Assembly: GCA_014529385.2 (NCBI GenBank)
Contig: CM043962.1
Location: 125,530,470 to 125,594,469 of the forward strand
DNA length: 64,000 nucleotides
DNA from: Adiantum capillus-veneris
Taxonomy: Eukaryota > Streptophyta > Polypodiopsida > Polypodiales > Pteridaceae
Reading direction: 5' to 3'
Below, piece after piece: positions 19,691-32,118 of the stretch. Under the pieces are notes generated by a model. The model saw only the letters and a list, made by a program, of their open reading frames with translations. It had not been told where the DNA came from and did no database searches. How positions within the stretch are numbered: position 1 is the stretch's first letter; the number at the start of each line of letters is the position of its first letter. Both the position numbers and the translations under genes were made by a program.

Positions 19691-21068
19691 AGCATATAAC
19701 GCTTTTGGGTAGTTTGTAGAAGCAGGAGACAATCGAGCAGCAGGGAGGCCTTTCCTTATCATCGTCTTTGTAAGTCTGATTTGCTGTCCCTGCTCCACTC
19801 TTTCTGCATTCAGATCTGCATGGGGCTCTCTTTTCTTGTTTTATGAGCATGAGAGATTACTCTGCCGCTGTTCGCTACCCATAATCGCAAAGCGTCTTTG
19901 TTCTCGTTTTGAACGCTTTGTACTGAAGCTTGAATGGGAAGAAATATGTCCCGACAGATACAGGTTATTCCACATGCTTCCAGGTTTAAGATAATTGTAA
20001 ATGCAGTCTGAGTTAGCTGCACAATATCACATGCATCACTTCTGATTTTGGGCTTTTGTCAGCCCTTTACAGGTCAACAGCTCCTTAAATTGGATCATTC
20101 CTGACTCTATATGTCTCCTTTGATAAGCGTCCATAACAGTTTGAAATGGTGTGCAAGGTCTTGTTTTTCAAGTATAGTTGTGTATTTTGGTAGAATCACA
20201 GTGTAATTAATTCCACATGTTGATACCTTAGTTCAAGCCATACTTGTGCAGGGAATAGTTTCGTTGTCGTGTTGCATATATCGATCGGTTAGGTCTTGGG
20301 ATTTTTGTTGCTGCAGGCTCTTGTATAGGGGTTTGTCAAGATTCTGTTCTTGTGATCATGTGGACGAGTGATGGTTCTTTGAAAATGAAAAGTGTAGTAG
20401 CTTGTGATTCACTGTTGTAGAAATTGAATCCTTAGGAGGAGTGCATGGTAGAATAACAATTTTACGTGGCTGTATAGATCCTTAAGAGTATTCAGTTCAA
20501 GCCATGTTTGTACAGGGTACATTTATGTTGTGATGTGTATAGTGGCTTGGTGTGTCGCTAGACTGTGGTTGCTGTGGAAGGCTTCGACAAGTCATGGTTG
20601 GCTGCTGCTAATGTCCAAGCTCTTTGTTTGCAAATATTGGTGTTTGAGGATTCTGTAGTAGCTCGCCCTGAAAGTCGCACTCTTTTTGTTACCCATAGTT
20701 AAGGCAAATTGCGCAAAATGTAATTGCCTTTGTTTGTTTGCATTGATGGATTTCTGTAAATATGTTCTGTAATTTGCATTTTGTTTCCTCTTTGCCTACC
20801 AATGCATGCGTTTTCTGTAAACAGGGTATTATTCAGGTTATAATTTGAAAGTCCCAAAGTTTTAGCCCATTTACTGTAAAGGATCCAATCAGCTTCAGGT
20901 TTACTTTGAAATAGCGCTATAACATCTGCCTGTGTTTGTGCGTATATTCCAGGACAATTGTCAAGGTGGCAGGTGCAGCTCGCAACTTGTGCCGTAGTGA
21001 TCTTGGATAAGTCAACTCGAAGAAACTAATAAGGATTGTGGAGGTTTAAACCCACTTATTCTGGTGCA
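19690..21068 (+). other. Probable 5' UTR and leader intron of the SUA-like gene
   Basis: A strong donor (TTTGTAAGT, GT at 19770) and a good acceptor (TATATTCCAG, ending 20952) define a possible 1.18-kb leader intron. The second leader exon (20953-21068) runs into the ATG at 21069. The T-rich composition of 19770-20950 suits a plant intron. The transcription start is not determined. Alternative leader acceptors, such as one ending 19811, cannot be excluded. Confidence 0.5.
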
Positions 21069-24000
21069 ATGGATTCTGGGCGATATATTCCACCACAAGC
21101 AAGATGGGATAATAACAGCGTATGGCACACTAGATCAGAAGTGCTTTCATCCTTTCTTGTGCACAGGATGTTGATCCCTCTTGTTTCCAAGTTTAATGGG
21201 TCATATGATTCTCACATATGTATCATCTCCATCTTCATACACTTCAAACAAGCAAAAAGCCCATGGCCGCATTTGGGTTTGGATGTGGGATTTAGTCATG
21301 CTCTTATGTTGCTGACTACGCCTTCTTTTGGATGCACAGGCCCTGGCGTCCTTTGGTGCTGCACGGGATCCAGATCACAGGTCAGTGACCGTGCTTGAAG
21401 TTTGTGGATAAGTTAAATTGTTTTCCAGGTTTTTCCGCTCACTGTCCTATATGTTGTTTTTATGTTCTAATATGTTAACCCATATCCTACTCATGAGCTT
21501 GGGGTAATATAAATTTTGGTGCTTGCCTGTCCAATATTGACTGTGTGCTGCTTTTGTACGGAGGGGTTCGTTGTTTGCCTGTAGGATTGTTTGTTAGCAG
21601 GATTTAGTAGTAGTTTATGGTATGTTTGTGTTGGGTTAGAGTGTAGCTCATGTTTTTATTGTCTATCTTTCACAGGTTGGGTGGCAATTTTGGTGGCAGA
21701 GGTTTCCAGGAGGTGAATTATGCAGGAGACTCTCTGTATCCAAGGGATCAATATCGCCGGGACAGGGAAGGGTTTGCAGCACCTCCCCCTGTGATGGGAT
21801 TGTTGCCACCTGCAAGGAGGAGTGTCGTGGAAGATGACTATGCTATTCTCCGAAATGGTCCAAGACATGACAAGGTTGGCTATGGGGATGCTGTGAGAGA
21901 TGGTGAAAGATACAGGGATTTGGATAACTTAAGGGATGTGGATCATTTTAGGGACCTCACTCGATATCATTCTGATGGCTATCAAGAGGTCAATGGGTTC
22001 AGGGATTATGATATCCAAAGAAGAGGGGGGTTTCCTGATAGGTATGAAGCTGACAACTATGAAAACCGGGCAAGGGCTCCTGTTGGTAGCATCAGAGATG
22101 GAAATCGAGGGCTGGATTATGTGCATTTGGATGGCTCGGATTATGACCGGCGAAGACACAGAGATGGCAGTTGGGAAAAGCACAGAGAAAAGCCAATGGA
22201 CAGGAGTTTTGGTAGAGGAAGATACAAGGCTCGCCATCGCTCATTCTCACGCTCCCGCTCCCGGTCACACTCACTCTCTCACTCCCACTCTCGCTCTCGG
22301 TCACGTTCTTTCTCCCGTTCTCGGAGCTATGATGGTGGCCGGGACAGGTCTTTATCTCCACAAAGGTCCCACTCTCGAGATTCACGCTCCCCTCGAAGAT
22401 TGCATTCTTCTCGTAGATCATCTTCTCCCCGTAGGTCCAGGTCGCCATTGAGTCACAGACGGAGTAGGAGAGAGGACAGCGGCGACGAAGATTACCATGA
22501 GTCTGCATGGAGGCGGGATCGAGATGACAGGCGATATCATGATCGGTCTCATGTGGTAAATTCCAGCCATTCATCACTTGTGGAGCCTACTATGTGCTTT
22601 ATTATGCCTTGCTTAAAAAACTAATATCTTGCAGGCACCTTCCGCGACTCTTGTCGTGAAAGGCTTATCTCAGAGTACTGTGGAAGATGACTTGTACAAG
22701 GCTCTGGTAGGGACTGTCTCATCAAGGGTTCACTACCCTGGTGCCAAACATTGTGTTATTGATCTTCTTGTTAATGTGTAGCAGGTAGAGTGGGGTCCAC
22801 TCAGGCATGTACGTGTGATTAAGGAAAGGGTTTCAGGAGTGTCACGAGGTTTTGCTTTTATTGATTTTCCATCTGTGGTAAGTTGGGTGAGCGCATTGTC
22901 CCCTCAATACCTTGGTCTAATTGCCAGATTCTCACTCCTTGATGCTATCTCATTAGGATGCTGCAAAGAAGGCAATGGAGGGATTACATGATGATGGTTT
23001 GGTTCTTGACGGACGCCGTGTGTATTTTGAATATAGGTTCCCTTCTTTTCCTTACTCACATTTTTACTGTTGGAATTTCTGTCATCGCTTTCTTAGTTGC
23101 CAGCTAAAGATGTGGTTCTTCGTGGAGTTCTGCATTTGGGCTTCTTTTTGTGGTAGTTCATCTTAACCTGGATAGTATCTGTAGGTTGGATGTGCAAGGA
23201 AGTTGTCGTTTGACATGTCATGCAATGTGTAATCCCAATATGGACATGTTTCCATGTTGGTTTGGACAAGAGGGCATCGTCTGCCGTCGAAGCTGCTCGG
23301 ATTGAAAGGCTTGCTGACAGCAATTTGATTTTGTGAGTTACAGCAGCAAACCAACTGGAGGTGCGGGAGCTCCTCAAACTCACTCGACTTCTGGTGTAGC
23401 CAAACATGGCATGTCAGCGGTTGACTGGATGTGCACTGTATGTGGCTGTGTGAATTTTGCTCGCCGCATACTGTGTTTTCAGGTGGCAACCTTGTGCATT
23501 TTTTCTGTTGTTTTCATTGCTCAATTTGTCTGCTTCTGGAATTCCTCTTTTAGAATACTGACCTTGGATGGGCTTGCAGTGTAATGAAGGTCGATCTGAT
23601 GATGCTCCAGCTGCAGACATGTCGCTCTCTATAGCTGCAAACAATGGAAGAAAAGGCTCAGAAGCAGGTCCCGCTCACATTTTGGTTGTTCGGGGTCTTG
23701 ATGAACATGTAAATGAAGATATGCTGCATGCGGAGTTCTCCAAGTACGCTCCATTAAAGGTGAGTGGGTGTTTTGTGGAATTAGCGTTGACATGGTGTAG
23801 GACCATCATAGTTCACCATTAAGTCGGCTGTATATGGGCTTTGTGCAGGACTTGAGACTTGTGAGAGACAAGTTTACGCATGTATCAAGGGGTTTTGCTT
23901 TTGTGCACTTCCATTCGGTATGTTATGGTATTTCCCAAATGCTTTTTTTCCCACAATTTGGGGAGGATGATGTAACCAGGGAACTCCATAAAAAATGCAT

Positions 24001-25410
24001 TTAGGTGGATGAGGCAGCAGCAGCTTTGGAGGCAACTAATAACACAGCTCTGGAGAACAATGGCCAGTTGTTAAGAGTAGCATTTGCAAAGAGCGGTGGG
24101 CCTGGTTCAACGTTCCATGCCAGCAGTATTGCTGCTGCTGCGATTGAAGCAGCCACTTTCGCCCAGCAGGTATTGAGCTGAGGTGGTGCCACAGGGGTGC
24201 ACTATTCTGGGCATTTGTTGAGCCGCTTCTGATTACCGTCACCATGCAGTATGATTCTGCAGGTCGGACTCACAAGGATAGTACTGGTACTGAAAGAGCT
24301 AAAGAAGCACCTCAATCAGGCTATGTGTGGGATGAAGCCTCAGGCTATTACTATGATGCTGCCTCTGGGTTTTATTACGACCCTCATAGATGTGAGCAGT
24401 CTCACACGTTTTCGCTTTCTTGTGTTTCTTAAATTGCTGGCTCTGTGTGATGAGCTTTTTGTATTGAAATTTAAGGTCTCTTCTATGATGGCAACCATGG
24501 TCTTTGGTACTCCTATGATGATAAATCGCAGCAGTATGTGCCCTATGTTGAACCCAACACAGGAGTGGTGCCTGATTCAACAAACAAAACAGAGGCTGAA
24601 AAGGGTGGCCTCACAGACGTGGCAACTGAAAAGAAAAACGAAACTGCAACTGTGGAAGAGGGTGAGGTTGACCCAAATGCATCTAATGAAGATGAGAAGA
24701 AGCCTTCTTTAGCAGAGGCTGTACAGGCTGCTGCCCTTGCTGCACAGGCTGCTGCAAAGAAAGAAAAAGAAAAAATGAAGGAGAAAGAAAAGGAGATTCG
24801 TTTAGCAATGAAAGGTTCTCTTCTTGCAAGTAAAAAGAAGCTGTTGACTTTGTGGAAGCAAAGGCAGAATGAAGGTCCAACGGCTACACCCACCCCTGTT
24901 TCTTTGATCTCCGTCTCGGCTCCTGGCCGTGAGCAGAGCCTGTATCAAAGTGCTGCCGCTGTTCTGGGAACGCCACCTAGTCAGCCATATGCGACCAATA
25001 AAAAAAGTGAGGTGCCCACATCCGGCATGACCCGGCTGGCCAGTGGGAATGCTTTGGAGGAGAGGCAGAGCACCACGGTGAGAAGAGTGGAGGCAGCAGC
25101 TTCACAGTCTGCTTCGTCGGAAGTAAATACTGGAGCCACCCCTTTTAAAACCGATGCCTCAGCTTTAGGTTCCTATGCACCAGTGGCAGGATCAAAGCGA
25201 AGGTTTACTGAGGCTCCTCAACCAACTCAACCTGTATATCGGGACAGGGCAGCAGAGAGGAGAAGCCTCTATGGTTCTTCCTCATCATCTCATGATGACT
25301 TGTTACTGGAGATAGACATGATAGACAAAGGTATTTCCATCAGCCAGCTTTAAAGGGCTCTGCTCGACTCTCGTCAACACTCTTTAAGAGCAAGCTTAAT
25401 GTCTTTGTGT

Positions 25411-25469
<59 letters not shown>

Positions 25470-26088
25470 GCGCGCATGGACACAGACACACATCTCTTAG
25501 TCTCTCTCTTACATGGACACACTGACCCTTCCCATCCAGAGTTAGCTAGGTTCTTCCATCAGATGTTTCCAGCCCTCCAGCTTCTTTTTGTTTCTGATGT
25601 TATGAGGGTCCTGTTTTTAGGTTCCGGAGGCAGGGATTGGGGCTTGGATATGCCATTTCCTCCTGGGGTAGGACCAAAAGGGGCTGCTCCACCAGGAGCT
25701 GCTTCGGGAGGTCCAGAAGTTCAAGCATTTGAAGTGATAACTGCAGAGACAGCTATAGATGAGAGAAATGTTGGCAATCGGATGCTCCGGAGTATGGGAT
25801 GGCAAGAAGGATCTGTAAGTTTGATCCCAGGTTATCAGTTCATTTTTTCGGTTTATTATGTTTGGCATGTCTTCCTGATGGGCTTTTTGCTAATGAGGTC
25901 AGGGGCTTGGCAAGGATGGTACTGGTATTGTTGAACCTGTTCAGGCTACGTCGATGGATGTGAGGGCTGGCCTAGGGAGCCAATCTCAGCAGCGCAAGGC
26001 GGATGCCAGATTTGAGACACAGCCTGGTGATAGTTATCGTGTCGTTATTCAGAAGAAAGCACTCGCCAGGTTTCATGACATGATGTAG
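21069..26088 (+). CDS. SUA: SUA-like splicing factor (RS, RRM, RanBP2 zinc finger, RRM, OCRE, G-patch)
   Basis: Plant homologue of SUPPRESSOR OF ABI3-5 and animal RBM5/RBM10, nuclear proteins that control exon inclusion. Fourteen coding exons join in frame to 1048 codons, all with GT-AG introns: 21069-21119, 21340-21380, 21676-22555, 22635-22706, 22785-22877, 22957-23036, 23344-23482, 23580-23759, 23849-23917, 24005-24169, 24250-24391, 24476-25330, 25621-25814, 25903-26088. Domains by residue: N-terminal Arg/Asp-rich region to 210; RS/SR repeats about 214-297; RRM1 about 328-406; RanBP2 zinc finger 433-460 (CTVC...CFQC, split by an intron); RRM2 about 483-567; OCRE 613-664 (GYVWDEASGYYYDAASGFYY, GLWYSYD); G-patch about 968-1014 (GNRMLRSMGWQEGSGLGKDG). 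Length and order fit a complete, probably functional gene; the start MDSGRY matches the family. Exon 2 is only 41 nt. Confidence 0.93.
25412..25465 (+). repeat. (CT)27 microsatellite inside intron 13 of the SUA-like gene
   Basis: Lies in the 290-bp intron 25331-25620, between the linker exon and the first G-patch exon, about 155 bp before the acceptor. It forms an exceptionally long intronic polypyrimidine run. Confidence 0.95.
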
Positions 26089-27285
26089 AGCTCAGTTCTT
26101 CTCCTCTATTGTGTAAATTTGGCATCTGCAAGGACATATACTCGAGTCACTTCTTGCGGGATGCTTTGGGCTCGCTTGTTGGAATTCTTTGTAATTTTGT
26201 AGAAAGCTTTACGAATCACACTGCTCATCAGTACTCATTTTTGGAAGGTGCAGGCTAAACTGTACTGCATCCTCTTTAAGAGGAGTTGGAGAACAATGGA
26301 AAAGATCAGATTCAATTTAAAATAAGTCCTTGATGCACTTGGAGATTGGAACATTATTTTTGTCTCTGGGCTCGTCCGCACCCCTTTACCAATCTTTGTG
26401 AAAGATGATATACAAGTTCACATGCTGTCTTAGAAATCGTTCTTAGGCCTGCTAAACAGGCTTTCCTGCTTTATATGGGCCTCACAGCTTATTCATTATT
26501 CATTCTGCATGTTCATCTGCAGGTGATGCTAAGTTACATAATCTTAGAAGCTGGCTCCTTACATATGCTACAGGGGACTTTGACAAATCCCTACCGAAGC
26601 AATTCTTTGATTCTTTGAAGGATAGGATGTTTTTTGGAAGAAAGCAAACCAATTGTCACCGACTTAGTAGCACAGGGCTGTATATCGGCCCCATATGCTT
26701 GCTGGACATTTGCATACATCGTGCTCCTCGCTCTCTACCCCACCTCTGCTTACCTTGTATGTCTTCTGATCTCTGTTAACCTGTGTTACCTGCCCAACCT
26801 GAATCTTGAGACCTTCAGCTGGCGTATCGCCATTCTAGCACAATGTGGCATGTGTCCATATATCTTGGTTGTTGGATAAAGCCTCCTCTAGAACAGTCAT
26901 ATGAAGTTCTGGTACCATATCTTTGATTAAAGAGGCTATCTGAATGTAACCCGTGTCTCTTGGATGCATAATTGCCAAACGGTCTTGGCCAGGGATCCGG
27001 TTTCTCTCACTATGTGAAGTGTGTAACTGGCGAGTATGGATCATTTTGAAAAGGTGGAGCTGCAATATATCCAGACCATGTGTACTAAACCAATGTCTCA
27101 TCTGCATACCATGAGCTACTCTCACTTGTCTTTGCTAGCTGCCTAGATGCCTAAAGAGCTCTATATGAAAGTCTGTCTTGCGGTAGCTCCCTCAATCTTT
27201 GGATGAAACGTACTCACTCAAAGAGAGCCTCGACTAATGTGGGTGGTATGCAAGCTCCACTCTAAAACTTTCATGTGGGATGGAG

Positions 27286-27292
<7 letters not shown>
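26089..27292. other. 3' UTR and spacer, no gene seen
   Basis: The SUA-like 3' UTR starts at 26089. An AAAATAAG motif near 26317 is a weak poly(A) signal candidate. No recognisable coding sequence follows. A 96-codon minus-strand frame at 26835-27125 resembles nothing I know. Confidence 0.5.

Positions 27293-27323
<31 letters not shown>
27293..27323 (+). repeat. (GA)n microsatellite
   Basis: About 31 bp of GA. Confidence 0.9.
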
Positions 27324-27327
<4 letters not shown>

Positions 27328-27917
27328 TTTTTTTAAGTGGGGTTAAATTTTTGTACGGTGGAATGTTGTGCATCATTCATGTGGACTCAGCCTTGCAAGT
27401 ATTGCACTAGGACAAGCTCTAGCCACCTTGGGAAGACTTTACAACCTGTCCATAAAACTTTTCAGCTTTTGTTGGCTTCTCTAGTCCAACAAGAGCTTCC
27501 TCACTTTTTTTTAAATTTTTTCCGTGCGTGTGCGAGGGGGAGAGTCACAACCCTAAATCGATGGCTTTATGACGAAGTTATAGCCAAAGTCCTTGCCAAT
27601 TGTGTTGTTGTTAGCTGGAGAAATTGATCGAAATTTGGGGAAGGAATTTTGTATGGATAACCGCCCTTCCCTTCTCCATGTGTATCGATTTCTACAAGCA
27701 TGTCTTGATTCAAGGTTTAGGCTTTACCTATGGAGTGATCTTCATAAGAGCTTAAGAGAGAAAGGTCTAGTTTTTTTATGAGCGTGGCTATAGGAAAAGG
27801 TGGTTCGAAGAAATCATGTACAATCAAGATTCTAGTCTAAGCATGGGTAAAAATTGAAGGTGGCTCTTGTTCCAGAAAATAAATCCCTTATCCACTAAGT
27901 GGATTAACTAATATGGG

Positions 27918-27918
<1 letters not shown>
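27324..27918. other. Spacer, no gene seen
   Basis: A 96-codon plus frame at 27337-27627 has no recognisable motif. Treated as chance. Confidence 0.4.
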
Positions 27919-27959
<41 letters not shown>

Positions 27960-28099
27960 CTCTGCGCTTGCGTTGTTCCCCCCTCCCCCCCCCCCCCCCC
28001 CCTCTCGCGCTGCTGCCCTTGTGCTTCCGCTTCCACTCACCCCGCACCCGCAGGGGAATCTCTCCCTCTCCCGCCTCGCACCCGCACCCCTGCCCCTGT

Positions 28100-28153
<54 letters not shown>

Positions 28154-28316
28154 CCTACCCCGCGCGCTGCCCCCCCGCTCCCTCTCTCTATCGCCTATCG
28201 CGTTGCCCCCTCGCTCCCTCTCTCTATCGCGCCTTTTAATTTTTTAACCTACTAACTTAACTCTATATTTTTTTCTTTTTAACTCTTATTGTTTAACTTT
28301 TAACTCTATCGTGCTG

Positions 28317-28356
<40 letters not shown>

Positions 28357-28380
28357 CTACCCCCCCCCTCTCTCTCTCGT
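27919..28380 (+). repeat. Polypyrimidine region: (TC)n, C-run and (CT)n tracts
   Basis: (TC)n at 27919-27957, a C run at 27985-28002, (CT)n at 28101-28150 and (TC)n at 28319-28353, separated by C-rich sequence. It sits just before LINE ORF1 and may be its 5' UTR. Open frames across it are compositional. Confidence 0.8.
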
Positions 28381-28508
28381 CCGTACTCTATCGCTGTCCC
28401 TCCCTTGCCATACCTCCTCGCGTTCTCCCACTCGCCTAGCTACCACATCCGCTGCTAGTGTGGATGCACACGTGCGCTTAGTGACTCTTTTTCGGACGGC
28501 GATCAAGC

Positions 28509-29388
28509 ATGAGGAAGCTGAACGATAAAGCCGACCCCCTAGAGGATGCCATTCAAAAGTGCAAAGAGGAAATGACGGAGACCATTACCAAGATGAACCG
28601 CAATCTCTTGGGCACAATAAACATGCTCGAAGGACACGTGCTGATCCAAGAGAGCAAGATAAATACGCTGGAAGACCGAGTGACGACTCAAGATGAAGAG
28701 ATTGCGTCACTCAAGAAAGATCTCGCCGAAGCACGATCAAGAAACACACTGGAAGAGGGCGAACTGCAACCCTCAGTAATCGAAGAAATCAACACGATCA
28801 AGGAGCAAGTATGGGCCATCAAAGAGGGAGAAGAGCAACACAAGAAAATGACGACTTCTTGGGTGGATGTTCTTACCAAAACTCAACAGAAGGCGGATGA
28901 AGCCGAGAAATGGATCAAGGTGGCCAAGAAAGGAAAAGGCAAGGAGATAACGCCCACGTCCACACCCACTGTCATTAATCAGACACTAGAGGAGGAGCAA
29001 AGAAGACGGGCGCGCTTTACATGTGAGAATTTGCGGTCTTAAAGACAAAGGCAATGTGGACGAAGAGGTAAATGAACTCATAGCCTTGATGGGGGTTCAT
29101 GAGCCGACGCACACAAGAGCATGGAGAGTGGGCAACATAAAGAAAAATGGAAGCAGTGGGGAAACCTCAAAAGAAAGAGCACTCATCCTCTGTTTTCCCT
29201 CCATGGAAGGGAAGAAGTCCTTGTTGAAGAAAAGACCAACTCTTAAAGAGACTGGCATCTTTCTCGGGGATGATCTCACCCTCTCGTAGATCGCTCATAT
29301 GCAGGAAGTAATGCCGGAGATTAGAGCGGCAAGGGGAAAAGACAAGATTGCCTTTTACCGAGATGGAAGAGTGGTAATACTAGAGTGA
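28509..29388 (+). pseudogene. LINE-A ORF1 protein
   Basis: The first part (28509 to about 29030) encodes a long heptad-like coiled coil rich in Glu/Lys, followed by a basic linker (KVAKKGKGKE). A frame change near 29020 leads to an RNA-recognition-like segment (HMRICGLKD, THTRAWRVG, ALILCFPSMEGKKSLL) and an L1 ORF1p-type C-terminal domain (TGIFLGDDLT, EIRAARGKDK, FYRDGRVVIL) ending at TGA 29386-29388. One in-frame stop lies at 29287. The order coiled coil, RRM, C-terminal domain matches L1 ORF1p (Transposase_22 type), an RNA-binding chaperone. Broken by the frame change and the stop. Confidence 0.8.
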
Positions 29389-30679
29389 CGCTCCACATGA
29401 TGGTGCGAGACTTATGGGACCACACTCAAAGTGGTTGCCTGGAACTGTAACGGATCTATGCGTCTTGATGTGGGTGCTTTTGAGGATAGCTTTATTGGAA
29501 GAGACATCATCTTTTACTCCGAGACACACCAGGCCCCTGGGCAATCCATGCCTATCAATGGATACAGGTGGGAGACAGCTTACAGATAGGAGACACGCTC
29601 AGAGCACACAGGACGGGGCTTGGGGGGAGTGGCAGTGTTATTTAGAGAGGATCTGCAGCCATTGATACATATAGCCCGCAGGGATGAGCAGGCTAGGTAC
29701 ATGTGGGTGAGATTGAAAGCAGAGACAGGCAGATATCTCTACTTTGCTATTTGCTACTTTCTCCCGAGTACATCAGTTTATGCATCACCCATAGGACAGT
29801 CCCCTTTCTCTATTTTGGATGATGACATATGGGAGTTCTCTAGAGATGGTGACATTATCATCCTAGGGGACTTCAATGCTAGGACTGCCCATCACCAGAC
29901 AATGTTTTATGATACTTCAGAGGAGATGCTAAGACAGCTAGATGCTGTAGAGACCGGCCTGTCCAGACTATCACACGATGTGGAATATATTGAGTATGGG
30001 CGACACCTGATAGACATGGGCACCGCACATGGATTGGCCATCTTGAATGGCCTACAGAGATTTCCTGCTGCGGGAGGTTTTACATGCTTCCCACACAGAC
30101 ATGGAGCCGGCATAGTGGACTATGTCATGGCACAACCGAATCTCATCTCTAGTATCCAAGATCTCACAGTTGGGCCCAAACTGGTCGGGGTGGCAGTGGA
30201 TCATGCTCTGGTGTCGATGACCATCTCCTTCCAGTTCAGTGTAGCACACAGGCCATGGGTAGCAGCCCCTACTCACTACACCTTCACACAGGAGACGGAT
30301 TCTGTATACATAGACGGGATCTACAGACGCCTATGCACTGAGGACCTTGGGCGACCTATGGAGGAGCTAACTACTATACTGACACAGACATTACATGATG
30401 CAGCAGCAGAGGCATACCCACACACCAGCCTGAGCAAAGACGCGGATCAGGGAGCATGCCTCAGAACAGCTGGTACGATGAGGAGTGCCGCTAGACTAGA
30501 GCCAGACTTCAGATGGAGGTGCTTTTGGGGGACGTCACTCACAGACAGTCACAGATTGACTTCCGACTCCTCGTGTGGTGGAAGAAGAGGGCTTTTTTGG
30601 CTTGACTCGACCAAGATCTATACCAGCTATTCTTGAGTCAGGACTCGCGTGAGGCGTGGCGGCTCTTTCATGAGCAGTT

Positions 30680-30693
30680 CCCCCCCCCCCCCC
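30680..30693 (+). repeat. C14 run at a LINE frame break
   Basis: The frame read upstream (EAWRLFHEQF) and the one read downstream (AISSIETWGQ) differ by one base exactly here. Confidence 0.85.
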
Positions 30694-32091
30694 GCTATTT
30701 CCTCCATAGAGACCTGGGGTCAGTACGCATCATCCTTGTACACAGTACCTGGACAGCCGCCCCTTCCCAACCCCCCCGATCCATGCCCACACACATGTGC
30801 TTTTTTCACCACTAAGATGGTGAAGAAAGCTATTGATAGGATGAGGACTGGGAGAGCATATGATCATGATGGCTTAGTCGCTGAGCATTTCATGCATGCC
30901 AAAGACCTACTAGCAGAGCTTCTCGCAGTTATGTTTAATCGTGCCATGTGTGAGGGCCTACTGGACACTTGGAGCCTATCTATGACCGTACCTATCTTCA
31001 AGTCAAGAGACCCCATGGAGCCTTGGAATTATCGCACTATCATGATTGGACACACACTGGAACGGTTGTATGCATCCATTCTTGAGCAACAGCTGAGTGG
31101 ATGGGCAGAGAGGGAAGGAATGCATGTAGCTAGGAAGGCAGGGTTCAGGAGAGGCTTCTCTACTCTTGACCATATCTTGACACTCAGGGCCATCATCGAG
31201 GAGGGTAGATCTCATGGGAGACGGATCTATTGTAGCTTTGTGGACTTCCGCAAAGCTTTTGACACAGTACCCAAAGCTAGATTGATGCACAGATTACAGG
31301 AAATGGGAGTACCCACAGAGCTCATTTGGGGGATCATGACATTGTACACATCAGTAGTAGGGCATGTACGCACCCCTGAGGGACTTTCTACACCGGTTCA
31401 CTCCACTATTGGGGTGAAGCAGGGCTGCCCGCTCTCTCCTACTCTTTTCGGTATGTATGTGGATGAGGTTTCTGACTACATTGAGAGCGATGGTGATAGA
31501 GGTGCACAGTTGGTGGTAGGGACATGGATTCCACTTTTGTTATATGCTGATGATATAGTGTTGATCATCTAATCTCCAAAGGGAATGCAACGTCAATTGG
31601 ATGCTTTGCATAGGTTTGCCCACGAAAGTGGTTTGTCTGTCAACCTTGGTAAAACCAAAGTTATGGTGTTTAATACCACCCCACAGTGGATCAGGAGGTC
31701 AACACCTACATTCACATACGGCCAGGAGACTGTGGAGAACACAGATGCTTACACTTACCTTGGAGTGGTTTTTAGTGGACCTGCATTCTCACTCAGAAGA
31801 GCAGCAGAGACCAGACTGACTAGAGCCCACGCAACATTGGGTAGTTTAGAGAAGATGTACTCGCAGGTTCAATTTCAGGAGCCCCGGACGAAGCTCTGGC
31901 TCTTTGACACGTTGGTGGCTTCAGCATTGCTCTATGGAGCTGAGATATGGGGACCTTCATTGGATCACCACAGGAGGCCGGGTCTCACAGATGGATGGGG
32001 GAACATGGAGAAACCTCTCGTCTCTATGATCTCATGGCTCATTAGAGCCAAGGCATCAGTACCACGGGCCATTATCCGAGCAGAGCTAGCA

Positions 32092-32118
32092 CCCCCCCCC
32101 CCCCCCCCCCCCCCCCCC
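32092..32118 (+). repeat. C27 run at a LINE frame break
   Basis: Upstream RAELA and downstream VVEALTRSVSF are read in frames offset by +1 across this run. Confidence 0.9.

Noticed and set aside
22092-22577. 161-codon minus-strand frame opposite the RS region
   Set aside because: It is the shadow of the Arg/Ser repeat coding exon of the SUA-like gene.
23093-23489. Minus-strand frames of 104-108 codons in the SUA-like gene
   Set aside because: They overlap the exon 7 region and introns and have no codon or motif support.
26835-27125. 96-codon minus-strand frame downstream of the SUA-like gene
   Set aside because: No recognisable motif, no splice or promoter support.
27913-28255. Two overlapping plus-strand frames of about 100 codons
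   Set aside because: They consist of Leu/Ser and Pro runs from (TC)n and C-rich DNA.
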